DNA of 61,647 nucleotides from Arcobacter sp. (GTDB lineage Bacteria; Campylobacterota; Campylobacteria; Campylobacterales; Arcobacteraceae). The notes under the pieces were generated by a model that made no database searches, was not told the DNA's origin, and was given only the letters and a program-made list of their open reading frames with translations. The stretch covers positions 1 to 61,647 of the forward strand of contig QKDL01000028.1 in the NCBI GenBank assembly GCA_003252105.1, written 5' to 3'. Positions 43,008 to 51,531 of this stretch are shown piece by piece. The translations under genes and the position numbers were made by a program. Each line of letters opens with the position of its first letter. The first letter of the stretch is position 1.

Positions 43008-45239
43008 CTATTTGTGTTCTAAAGGTTTATACGTAAATGTAAATTCCTCTTTTACAAAATCTATTTTAACATTACCACCTTTTTTGAGTTTTCCAAATAA
43101 AATCTCATCAGTAAGAACATTTTTGATTTTTTCTGATATTACTCTTGATAATGGTCTAGCACCCATCGCTTTATCATATCCCAATTCAGCTAATTGATTT
43201 TTTGCTCTTGTTGTAATTGAGATAAAGATTTTTTTATTTTCAAGCTGTTTTTCTAAATCCTCTATAAATTTACCTGCTACTTGAGCAACAATATCTTGAG
43301 TTAAGGCTTTAAAACTAACAGTTGCATCAAGTCTATTTCTGAATTCTGGTGCAAAGAATTTATTAATAGCTTTATTTTCATTTAATGAATCATCTTTAGT
43401 AAATCCCATTACATTTGCTTCTGTTGCACCTAAATTTGATGTCATTATTAAAACTACATTTTGAAAATCTGCTTTATTTCCACTGTTATCAGTTAACTCT
43501 GCATTATCCATAACTTGTAATAAAACTGACATTAAATCAGGGTGTGCTTTTTCAATCTCATCTAGTAAAAGTACACAATGTGGATGTTTTCTAATAGCTT
43601 CTGTTAAAAGTCCACCATTTTCAAAACCTACATATCCAGCAGGAGCTCCAATAAGTCTAGAGATTGTATGAGCTTCCATATATTCACTCATATCAAATCT
43701 TTCAAAATGTATTCCCAATTGATTTGATAACTCTTTAGCAACCTCTGTTTTACCAACACCAGTAGGTCCTGTAAAAAGAAAACTTCCGATTGGTTTTTTA
43801 TCTATATTTAATCCTGCTTTATTTCTTTTAATTGATTGAACAATTGTTGAGATAGCATTATCTTGACCAAATACTCTTTTTTGCATATTTTTTTCAAGAT
43901 TTTTAAGTAAACTAATATCAGATTTAGTAGTTGATTTAGATGGTATATGTGCCATCTTTGCTACTGTATCTTCTACATCTTTTTGTAAAATTTTAATATT
44001 GTTTTTATTTAAAGTAGCATACTCAATTTTTTTACTAGCTCCAACTTCATCGATAACATCAATAGCACTATCTGGTAAAAATCTATCTGTAATATATTTT
44101 TTACTAAGTTCAACTGCTGTTTCAATTGCACTTCTATTATATACTACTCCATGAAACTCTTCATATTTTGATTTTAATCCCTCTAAAATTGTGATTGTAT
44201 CTTCAATTGAAGGTTCATCAACATCAACTTTAGCAAATCTTCTACTAAGTGCTTTATCTTTTGAAAAATCATTTCTATATTCACTAAAAGTTGTTGCCCC
44301 AATACATCTTAGTTTTCCATTTGCTAAAAGTGGTTTTAAAATATTTGAAGCATCCATTGCACTTCCACTTACACTTCCTGCACCAACTATAGTATGAATC
44401 TCATCAATAAATAAAATAGCATTAGGGATTTTACTAACCTCTTTTAATAAACCTTTTAATTTCTTTTCAAAATCTCCTCTATATTTAGTACCTGCTAACA
44501 TAGAACCCATATCTATAGAAAAAACTTTTGCTTTTTCTAAAAACTCTGGTACTCTTTGGTTTGCTATTTCTAAAGCTAAACCTTCAGCTATTGCCGTTTT
44601 ACCAACACCTGGTTCACCTACTAATATAGGATTGTTTTTCTTTCTTCTACTTAAAATCTGAATTACCCTGTCAATTTCTTTTCCTCTACCAATAACAGGA
44701 TCAATTTCACCTTTTTTAGCTAGGGCAACTAATTCAGTAGAATTTTTTTCTAAGACTTTATTATCATTTTGATTTTGACTATCTATTGATGTTAAATCAT
44801 CTTCAAGTTCATCATTATCTTTATGAGAAATCTCCTCTAAAATATCTACTCTTTCAACACCTGCAGATTTTAAAAGATATGTTGCATAAGATTTTTCATT
44901 TTTTAAAATTGCTACAAACATATCTTCTACACTTGCATTTCTTTTTCCACTTGTTTGTGTATGAGCAACCATATTTTCAATAGTTGAAGTTAAAGTTACT
45001 GTTTCTATTGGTTCATCATTTACATTTTCTGGGTATACAGGTGTATTTTCATCTATATATTTTTTTATATCATTAAAGAATTTATTTTTATCTAATCCTA
45101 AATCATCAAATAAACCCTCTATAACCTCATCATGAATCAACATTAAAAAAATATGTTCTACTGTTAAATATTCGTGACGACTTTTTTTAGCATAATTTAC
45201 TGCTTGTGCAAAAATGTTTCTTAATTCTTTACTAATCAT
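43008..45239 (-). CDS. clpA: ATP-dependent Clp protease ATP-binding subunit ClpA
   Basis: A 743-residue two-ring AAA+ unfoldase. N-terminal Clp_N repeats are followed by D1 with Walker A GEPGVGKT and D2 with GPTGVGKT, and there is no ClpB-type middle coiled coil. The ClpP-contact loop is not confirmed. It unfolds N-degron and other substrates for ClpP. It lies 3 bases after clpS in one operon. Confidence 0.95.
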   Translation of the reverse strand: MISKELRNIFAQAVNYAKKSRHEYLTVEHIFLMLIHDEVIEGLFDDLGLDKNKFFNDIKKYIDENTPVYPENVNDEPIETVTLTSTIENMVAHTQTSGKRNASVEDMFVAILKNEKSYATYLLKSAGVERVDILEEISHKDNDELEDDLTSIDSQNQNDNKVLEKNSTELVALAKKGEIDPVIGRGKEIDRVIQILSRRKKNNPILVGEPGVGKTAIAEGLALEIANQRVPEFLEKAKVFSIDMGSMLAGTKYRGDFEKKLKGLLKEVSKIPNAILFIDEIHTIVGAGSVSGSAMDASNILKPLLANGKLRCIGATTFSEYRNDFSKDKALSRRFAKVDVDEPSIEDTITILEGLKSKYEEFHGVVYNRSAIETAVELSKKYITDRFLPDSAIDVIDEVGASKKIEYATLNKNNIKILQKDVEDTVAKMAHIPSKSTTKSDISLLKNLEKNMQKRVFGQDNAISTIVQSIKRNKAGLNIDKKPIGSFLFTGPTGVGKTEVAKELSNQLGIHFERFDMSEYMEAHTISRLIGAPAGYVGFENGGLLTEAIRKHPHCVLLLDEIEKAHPDLMSVLLQVMDNAELTDNSGNKADFQNVVLIMTSNLGATEANVMGFTKDDSLNENKAINKFFAPEFRNRLDATVSFKALTQDIVAQVAGKFIEDLEKQLENKKIFISITTRAKNQLAELGYDKAMGARPLSRVISEKIKNVLTDEILFGKLKKGGNVKIDFVKEEFTFTYKPLEHK

Positions 45240-45242
45240 AAT

Positions 45243-45542
45243 TTACTCTTCTTCCATTATTGCTTTCAAAGGGAAACCCTTTTCTCTTGCCAAAGTTTTC
45301 ACTTGGGCAACTTTTGTTGAAGCTATTTCATGAGTATATATTCCGCAAACCTCTTTACCATTATTATGGATATTTAGCATTATTTGAGTTGCTTGGTCTA
45401 TTGTTTTTCGAAATACTTTTGTTAAAACATCAATAACAAAATCCATAGTTGAATAATCATCATTTAATAAAATCACTTTGTATTTTTTTGGTTCAACTAC
45501 TTCTAATTCACTATCAAGTTCTATCTCTAATTCGTTAGCCAC
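45243..45542 (-). CDS. clpS: ClpS adaptor protein
   Basis: A 99-residue adaptor that binds N-degrons and delivers them to ClpA. Motifs: YKVILLNDDYSTMDFVIDVL (degron pocket) and VCGIYTHEIASTKV, ending in AREKGFPLKAIMEEE. The start is placed at GTG 45542, which has AAGGAAC before it. The longer frame to 45587 lacks a ribosome binding site. The N-terminal 20 residues are acidic, as expected for the flexible tail that enters ClpA. Confidence 0.94.
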   Translation of the reverse strand: MANELEIELDSELEVVEPKKYKVILLNDDYSTMDFVIDVLTKVFRKTIDQATQIMLNIHNNGKEVCGIYTHEIASTKVAQVKTLAREKGFPLKAIMEEE

Positions 45543-45658
45543 GTCGTTCCTTTTATTTTTGTTGTATATATTATAACAAAAAAGCAATAATCTACGTAAA
45601 ATAAATTGTATATAAAATATTTTAAAGTTTTTTTTATATTTTGTTAAAAAACTATTGT

Positions 45659-45664
45659 TATAAT
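45659..45664 (+). promoter_or_regulatory. -10 box directly before bioD, probable leaderless transcript
   Basis: TATAAT lies six bases before the ATG at 45671, so transcription should begin at about the A of the start codon. There is no ribosome binding site. Confidence 0.5.
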
Positions 45665-45670
45665 ACGCAA

Positions 45671-46276
45671 ATGAATACTATTTTTATAACTGCTACTAAT
45701 ACAGATGTAGGTAAATCTTACGCCTGCGAAAAGTTTTTAAGACATTATGCCAAACAAGGATTAAAAGTTGGTTATTTTAAACCAATAGAAACAGGAGTAG
45801 CTCCTGTACCACCAGATGGAAATAAACTTTTAAACTTAGTAAAAGAGCTTAATAAAGATTTTAATGTATCAATTGATGATGTAGTACCTTACCAATTTAA
45901 ACTCCCTGCTGCACCTTATGTTGCAAAAGAAAAAACTAAAATTGATTTACAATTTATTATCAAAAAAAGAGATTACCTTTTAAAGTTTTGTGATATTTTG
46001 GTTATTGAAGGTGCTGGTGGATTGATGGTTCCAATTGAAAAAAATTTTTTTATAATTGATTTAATAAAATATTTAAATACAAAAGCAATACTAATTACAC
46101 CTTCAAAACTAGGTTGCATAAATGACACCTTACTTTCTATGCAAGCTTTAAAAAATAAAAATATAGATTTTGATTGGTATATTAACCTTTTTCAAGATAA
46201 AGATAGTTTTGAAAAAGTAAGTTTACCTTTTTATAAAGATGTTTTTGATGAAGTTAAATTTCTAAATGAAATTTAA
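45671..46276 (+). CDS. bioD: Dethiobiotin synthetase
   Basis: A 201-residue ATP-dependent enzyme that closes the ureido ring of dethiobiotin. N-terminal P-loop: FITATNTDVGKSYACEKF; substrate motif YFKPIETGV; VIEGAGGLMVPI. The ATG at 45671 is chosen because the family starts just before the P-loop; the longer frame from 45641 would begin upstream of the promoter. Downstream it abuts a convergent small gene. Other bio genes are not in the window. Confidence 0.93.
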   Translation: MNTIFITATNTDVGKSYACEKFLRHYAKQGLKVGYFKPIETGVAPVPPDGNKLLNLVKELNKDFNVSIDDVVPYQFKLPAAPYVAKEKTKIDLQFIIKKRDYLLKFCDILVIEGAGGLMVPIEKNFFIIDLIKYLNTKAILITPSKLGCINDTLLSMQALKNKNIDFDWYINLFQDKDSFEKVSLPFYKDVFDEVKFLNEI

Positions 46277-46501
46277 CTAAATTTTAAATTCCAACTCTAC
46301 CTCTTTTGCCTTAGTAATTCCTAGTACAGTCAATGAGTTTTCAGATATAAGTTGCTCTTTTTTTAACTCTTTTAAATATTTTTTACCCTCTTTTTGAGTA
46401 AAAACATGAGTGCTATCCATTTTTAATAAAATATCATTTAAACTCTCATCATCCTCTTTTTTATAAATTGCCAAAAGTAAAACTTTTTTATTTATATCCA
46501 T
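46277..46501 (-). CDS. Small protein of unknown function
   Basis: A 74-residue protein (MDINKKVLLLAIYKKEDDESL...). The helix-turn-like pattern (TQKEGKKYLKELKKEQLISENSLTVLGITKAKEVEL) suggests a small winged-helix fold, but I do not recognise a family. The start overlaps the MFS gene by 10 bases and has AGGA before it, so it is the last gene of the long minus-strand run. Confidence 0.6.
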   Translation of the reverse strand: MDINKKVLLLAIYKKEDDESLNDILLKMDSTHVFTQKEGKKYLKELKKEQLISENSLTVLGITKAKEVELEFKI

Positions 46502-47673
46502 TCCTTAATCCTCTTATAATATAATGCCACAATAAAAAAAGCACAACCAATTATAACAGTTATATTACTCAAACTTGTTAAACTTGCCATAACTCCTATA
46601 AAAAATGTTGTTATTACATTTGAAACCATAAAAATCATATCATTATAAGATATTACTCTTCCTAAATATTTTGATTCTACATTTTCTTGAATCAAAGCAT
46701 ATGTATATGACCAAATTGTAGTTGTTGTAAATCCAGTTAAAAATACTGCAATAAGTGCAATATAAAAATTAAATTGAAGCATCCCCCAAAAAATAATAGC
46801 TAAACCTTGGAAAATAAATATATATATTAACCTATCTTTATTTACCCAATTTGAAATTAACATAGGACCAATCATAAGTGCAGCAGCTCTTACAGCATTT
46901 GTAATACCAATAGATAAAGGAACAGCAATCACATATTTATACTCATTTTTTGCTAATAATGTAACTAAGGTATCAAAAGATGTTAATCCAACACTTGCAT
47001 GCAACACTATTAGATGTAAAACTAATTTATGATTTTTAATATATATAAATCCATCTTTTATCATGGATAATATTTTTTCTTTTGTGTGAATAGCTTCAAC
47101 TTTAAATTCAATATTTAAAAATAAAATTATTGCACAAATAAAAAAAGCTGCATCAATTATGATTGCAGTTTTAATTCCATATAAATTTACAATAATTCCA
47201 CTTGCAGCCATACCAGCAGCATAGGTAAAAGACCAAATTATTGAATGTATTTCATTTACTTTTTGTAATGTTTTACCTGATATCAATTTAGGAAGTAAAG
47301 ACATCTCTGTGGAGAAAAACATAGAAGCACTTCCCATTCTAATAAATATAAATATCATTAAAAGCCAAAGATCATTTTTATCATCTATAGTTAAAAAAAG
47401 TAAAGTCATAATCAATTCTATAGATAATAAACTTAACATCAAAGATTTAATTTTAAATCTGTCAATTATAGCCCCAGATAAAGGTGCTATAACAATTGCA
47501 GGGATCAAATGCATAGCTGTAACAATAGAGATTGCGAGAGCTGAAGAGCCAAAATTTACAAGCATTGTATATATAGCTACATTTGAAAACCAAGCTCCAA
47601 AATAAGCTATAAGTTGAAGTAAAGAGAGTTTTCTTATTACTTCATTTTCTTTTAAAATACTAACATAATTCAA
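46492..47673 (-). CDS. MFS transporter
   Basis: A 393-residue protein with about 12 hydrophobic helices. APLSGAIIDRFKIKSLML matches the loop 2-3 signature of the MFS_3/EntS-like group (export of siderophores or drugs). Substrate unknown. It overlaps the molybdopterin oxidoreductase gene by 14 bases. Confidence 0.85.
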   Translation of the reverse strand: MNYVSILKENEVIRKLSLLQLIAYFGAWFSNVAIYTMLVNFGSSALAISIVTAMHLIPAIVIAPLSGAIIDRFKIKSLMLSLLSIELIMTLLFLTIDDKNDLWLLMIFIFIRMGSASMFFSTEMSLLPKLISGKTLQKVNEIHSIIWSFTYAAGMAASGIIVNLYGIKTAIIIDAAFFICAIILFLNIEFKVEAIHTKEKILSMIKDGFIYIKNHKLVLHLIVLHASVGLTSFDTLVTLLAKNEYKYVIAVPLSIGITNAVRAAALMIGPMLISNWVNKDRLIYIFIFQGLAIIFWGMLQFNFYIALIAVFLTGFTTTTIWSYTYALIQENVESKYLGRVISYNDMIFMVSNVITTFFIGVMASLTSLSNITVIIGCAFFIVALYYKRIKEWI

Positions 47674-49363
47674 TAGTCAACAAAGCCTCATGATATATAG
47701 CACTATGAGCTTCTTCATCACTTTTAAAAGGAGTTAAATAGTTTGCTTTTTTATTAGAACTATAAAATAATGCACAATTTTCTTTTACATTGTCATCCAA
47801 ACAAACTGTAAACTTAGCTTCTCCATGTTCTGATGCAACTAAAACTTCATCTCCTGTTTTATAACCACTAGAAGAGTTTAAATAAATATTATTATCAGTT
47901 CCAAATTGAGAATTTAATGTTTTTTTAGATTTTGCAGTGATTAAGTAAAACTCTTCATCCTCTTTTTCTTCATACAAATTTTCTACTTCTAAATCCTCTA
48001 AAAACTCAAAATCTTCTATTATATGATCTCTATCTGGCTTTGTATTTGTATAATATTCAATAATACTATCTTCACCCTCTAAAGGTTCAAAACCAAAACA
48101 TTCATTTAAATAAGAGCTTAATTCATATTCACTTATTTTATTTTTTATATTTTTATCTTCTATATTATTAATCGCTTTTAATTCATGTCCATAAGATAAT
48201 CTCACATCTTTTTTCTCTAAAAATGTTTTAGCAGGGATAATTAAATCAGCATATTCACAAGTATCGTTTATAGTTGTACCAAAATAGATTACAAAAGATT
48301 TTTTTAAACCTTCAACTATTTTTTTTGTATTAGGAGCAGTTACAACTGGATTTGCACCTTGGATAAAGACTACTTTATATTTTGAAAAATCAACTTCTGG
48401 TATTGCAACTTTATTATTTGAAACAGCATCAAATTTCTTTTCATATCCATACATTGAACTACCAAGATACCACACACCACCTACATCTTTATTATGTAGA
48501 CCAATATAAGCTGCAAAGGAATCAATTGCTCTTATGATTTGGGCACCCTCATAATATTTTTGAACCCCAAGCCCCATGACAATAGATACTTTTTTATCTT
48601 TAATTATTTCAAAAAATTTTGTTACATCAGTTAAAGATACTCCAGTTGTTTGTTCATAAGATACTACTGGTCTACTTTTTGCTAAATCAAAAAACCAATC
48701 GGCACCTTGAGAATTTTTTATAAACTCTTCATCTTCTAAATCTTCCATATATGCAAATCTTGTTAATAAAAGAGCTAATTCATGGTCAGTTTTTGGATTT
48801 AGCTGCATATGAAGTTCTGATTTTTTAGCAATTTCAGTTTTAATTGGGTCAATTGTAATAAAAGTTTTATCTTTTACTAAATTATACATATGGGGAGAAG
48901 TAATAGAAAAATTTCTACCCCAAACTATTATAACATCAGAATTTTTCAGATTTTCAATAGGAGGATTTACAACTTTTTTTCTTCCCATTTCAAGCCCTGC
49001 TCCACCTGCTCCATCACAAAGACTTCCTTTAGTTAAAACTGAACCATATCTAGTAAAAAAAGTTTTAGGTGCACCTTGCATCACTCCAAGATTTCCAGAA
49101 CCTTTATAATAGATAGTATCATTAGCTGGTGTTTGTTTTAATTTTTCAACTAGAATATCTAGTGCATTGTCTAAAGAGATATCTTTCCCTTGAAATTTTG
49201 CAGTATCTAAAAAATCTTCATTTAATAAGTTTGCAAAATTTACACAAAGTTTTCCATTTGTAGTAAAATGCTCTTTTGAACCTTTTATTTTTCCATCAAT
49301 AATTTGGGCTTGACAAGCATCATAACAATCAAGAGGACAAGCTATTTGATTATTTGAATTCAA
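47660..49363 (-). CDS. Molybdopterin oxidoreductase (DMSO reductase superfamily)
   Basis: A 567-residue enzyme. The N-terminus has the Fe-S binding pattern CPLDCYDAC with the fourth Cys in KLCVNFANLL. YKGSGNLGVMQ, KGSLCDGAGGAGLE, VWGRNFSITSPHMY and IQGANPVV are molybdopterin-binding segments; the C-terminal domain is about 120 residues. It is shorter than formate dehydrogenases and lacks a signal peptide, so it is likely cytoplasmic. The Mo ligand may be the Cys of SLCDGAG, but this is unproven. Substrate unknown. No electron-transfer subunits are adjacent. It overlaps the HlyD-like gene by 14 bases. Confidence 0.85.
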   Translation of the reverse strand: MNSNNQIACPLDCYDACQAQIIDGKIKGSKEHFTTNGKLCVNFANLLNEDFLDTAKFQGKDISLDNALDILVEKLKQTPANDTIYYKGSGNLGVMQGAPKTFFTRYGSVLTKGSLCDGAGGAGLEMGRKKVVNPPIENLKNSDVIIVWGRNFSITSPHMYNLVKDKTFITIDPIKTEIAKKSELHMQLNPKTDHELALLLTRFAYMEDLEDEEFIKNSQGADWFFDLAKSRPVVSYEQTTGVSLTDVTKFFEIIKDKKVSIVMGLGVQKYYEGAQIIRAIDSFAAYIGLHNKDVGGVWYLGSSMYGYEKKFDAVSNNKVAIPEVDFSKYKVVFIQGANPVVTAPNTKKIVEGLKKSFVIYFGTTINDTCEYADLIIPAKTFLEKKDVRLSYGHELKAINNIEDKNIKNKISEYELSSYLNECFGFEPLEGEDSIIEYYTNTKPDRDHIIEDFEFLEDLEVENLYEEKEDEEFYLITAKSKKTLNSQFGTDNNIYLNSSSGYKTGDEVLVASEHGEAKFTVCLDDNVKENCALFYSSNKKANYLTPFKSDEEAHSAIYHEALLTIELC

Positions 49364-50057
49364 TTTTTACCAACCTTGAAAAAGTTTTAGGATTATTTAT
49401 AATAATTTCGCACTTATATGAAGAGATATGTTTTGAATCAGCTACATCATATATCTTATTGATTTTTAAATCAGTTTTTTCATCATCAATATATATTGTT
49501 TTTGTTTTTATAGTATCCACATCAGCAATAGGAACATAAATCTCTAGTTTACCTTTACTTAAATCTTTTGCTTCATATAGAAGTGTTCCTGGATTTACAT
49601 AATCATCTTTTTCCACTGCAATATTATAGATATAATTGTTTTTTTCCATAAGTTTTTTATTTTTTATAGTATCTTTTAATGTTGCAATTTTTATAAGCAT
49701 ATCAGCTTTTGATGATTCAAGATTGATTACATTTAACTTTTGAGTATCTTTTTCAAAACCAGATTTTGAACTAATTTTTAAAAGTCTTTCATAATTTTTT
49801 TGTTGTATATCAATCATTTGATTAATAGATTCTAGTTTATTTAAAGATTGTTTTAATTCCACTTCATTTACTTCAGAATCAATTTTTACAACTATACTAT
49901 TGTTTGCAAACTTACCTTCAATCTCATCATTTGTATAAATAACTTTCCCACTAACAGCTGATTTCACACTATAATTATTGATTGGTTCTAATTTAGCATA
50001 AAACTCCATTGAAAATAAAGAGCTAATCAATACTAAAAAAACAAATAAATATCTCAT
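49350..50057 (-). CDS. HlyD-like periplasmic protein
   Basis: A 235-residue exported protein with a signal peptide (FVFLVLISSLFS). NYSVKSAVSGKVIYTNDEIEGKFANN is a biotinyl-lipoyl-like strand set, followed by a coiled-coil hairpin (about residues 70-140) and a second lipoyl half (NIAVEKDDYVNPGTLLYEAKDL). This is the layout of membrane fusion proteins of efflux systems, but with no transmembrane pump or outer-membrane channel adjacent. It is shorter than classical HlyD. Its gene follows batD by 7 bases. Confidence 0.7.
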   Translation of the reverse strand: MRYLFVFLVLISSLFSMEFYAKLEPINNYSVKSAVSGKVIYTNDEIEGKFANNSIVVKIDSEVNEVELKQSLNKLESINQMIDIQQKNYERLLKISSKSGFEKDTQKLNVINLESSKADMLIKIATLKDTIKNKKLMEKNNYIYNIAVEKDDYVNPGTLLYEAKDLSKGKLEIYVPIADVDTIKTKTIYIDDEKTDLKINKIYDVADSKHISSYKCEIIINNPKTFSRLVKIEFK

Positions 50058-50064
50058 TTTAACC

Positions 50065-51531
50065 TCAAAGTTTTAAATTTTTTATCGTAGAAATTATATC
50101 TTTTTTAAGTGATGAAAACTCACCCTCTTTTTCACATTTGTAAATTAATTCATCCAAAATTTCATCCTTGTTTATAAAAGGAACTAAAACTTTTAAAAGT
50201 TCTTGTTTATCTTTTGAAGATTTAACTTGTTTAATTAAAGGAGTATCAACTCTACGATTTTTATTTTTTTTGATTTTAACCAAATTTAATAAACCAAATA
50301 TTAATAATGAAAATACAATACCTAAAACAAAATATATAACTTTTTCACTATTACTAGTTTTTGTTTCTATTATATCTTTTTTTATAACAGGAGTATCAAT
50401 AGCTTTTTCTAAAACTACTTCTTGAGAACTGTTTAAAGAGTTCTCAACTTCTATTTTAAACTCTTGAGTTTTTTTTGTTATTACTTTTTGACTTTGTTTA
50501 TCAAAATAACTAATAGATTGACTTGGAATAATTATAGAATCACTTGGAACAATTGAATAAACTTTTTCATATATTCCTTTATATCTATCATTTTCATAAC
50601 TTGTTTCTACTTTAGGTTTATTATCATAAACTATAGCATCTTTAATATTTAGTTTTTTATCTTGAATATCATCAAAGTTTCCAAAGCCTGAAATAACTAA
50701 TTTATAAGAGATAGATTCACCTTGTTTTATTTTTGTCTTATCAACGAAAGCCTTTATATCAAAATTTCCAATTAAGTTTATTGCTTGTGGTAAAGGCTTT
50801 ATATCAAAACTAAGTTCATTTGAATAAACTTTTGTAACTTTTGGTACAGCTGAAAAAAATCCAAAATTATTTGAAGAGGTAATATCAATCATTTGAACAT
50901 CAACTTTAAGAGGATTTATCTTTAACTTTCCAACTTTTTGGGGAAATAATAAATATTCTAATTCTTGAACAATATATCCATTTTGTTCATATCTATTGTT
51001 TTTATTATCTAATTTTTTATACCAAAAATTTTCAAAATGGGGAGGAGTAAACCCTAAATTTGTAATTTGCAAATCTCTTTTATATTTAAAAACAAGTTTT
51101 AAAATAGTAGATTCACCTACAAAAAGCTCTTTTTTTTCTGTTTGTATTGTTAAATCAAATTGTTGTGATTTTGTTTTTAAAGCAACACTTTTTGTAACTT
51201 TTTTCTCTTCACTTTTTTCTAACTTTCCATCTATTTCAAAATCAAAACTTGGTATTGTAAAGTCACTTGTTGGATAGATTCTATATTTTTTACTTACTTT
51301 TTCTGAATAACTACCATTTATTATTTGTAGAGATTTTGAAGTACCTAAACCTTCAACTATATACTGGTCAATTTTTTCTATATTTGGAAAATTTACTGAA
51401 GAGCCACTAAGTTCATACTCAAAAACAAAAGGTTCACCTGATATAAAACTATTAGGAGCCCTAAGAATAACCCCTGCACTCAAATATAGATTAAATATCA
51501 ATACTAAAATTATTAGTCTCAATATTCCCAT
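50065..51531 (-). CDS. BatD-like protein
   Basis: A 488-residue protein: N-terminal signal peptide, then two or three beta-sandwich repeats (SGEPFVFEYEL, LFVGESTILKLVFKYKRDL, KQGESISYKLVISGFGNF) as in BatD, one transmembrane helix near residue 405 (VIYFVLGIVFSLLIFGLLNLV) and a cytoplasmic tail. BatD normally belongs to BatABCDE clusters with VWA-domain proteins. None is adjacent, so it is an orphan at the end of the flagellar genes. It shares one base with the end of flhA. Confidence 0.8.
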   Translation of the reverse strand: MGILRLIILVLIFNLYLSAGVILRAPNSFISGEPFVFEYELSGSSVNFPNIEKIDQYIVEGLGTSKSLQIINGSYSEKVSKKYRIYPTSDFTIPSFDFEIDGKLEKSEEKKVTKSVALKTKSQQFDLTIQTEKKELFVGESTILKLVFKYKRDLQITNLGFTPPHFENFWYKKLDNKNNRYEQNGYIVQELEYLLFPQKVGKLKINPLKVDVQMIDITSSNNFGFFSAVPKVTKVYSNELSFDIKPLPQAINLIGNFDIKAFVDKTKIKQGESISYKLVISGFGNFDDIQDKKLNIKDAIVYDNKPKVETSYENDRYKGIYEKVYSIVPSDSIIIPSQSISYFDKQSQKVITKKTQEFKIEVENSLNSSQEVVLEKAIDTPVIKKDIIETKTSNSEKVIYFVLGIVFSLLIFGLLNLVKIKKNKNRRVDTPLIKQVKSSKDKQELLKVLVPFINKDEILDELIYKCEKEGEFSSLKKDIISTIKNLKL

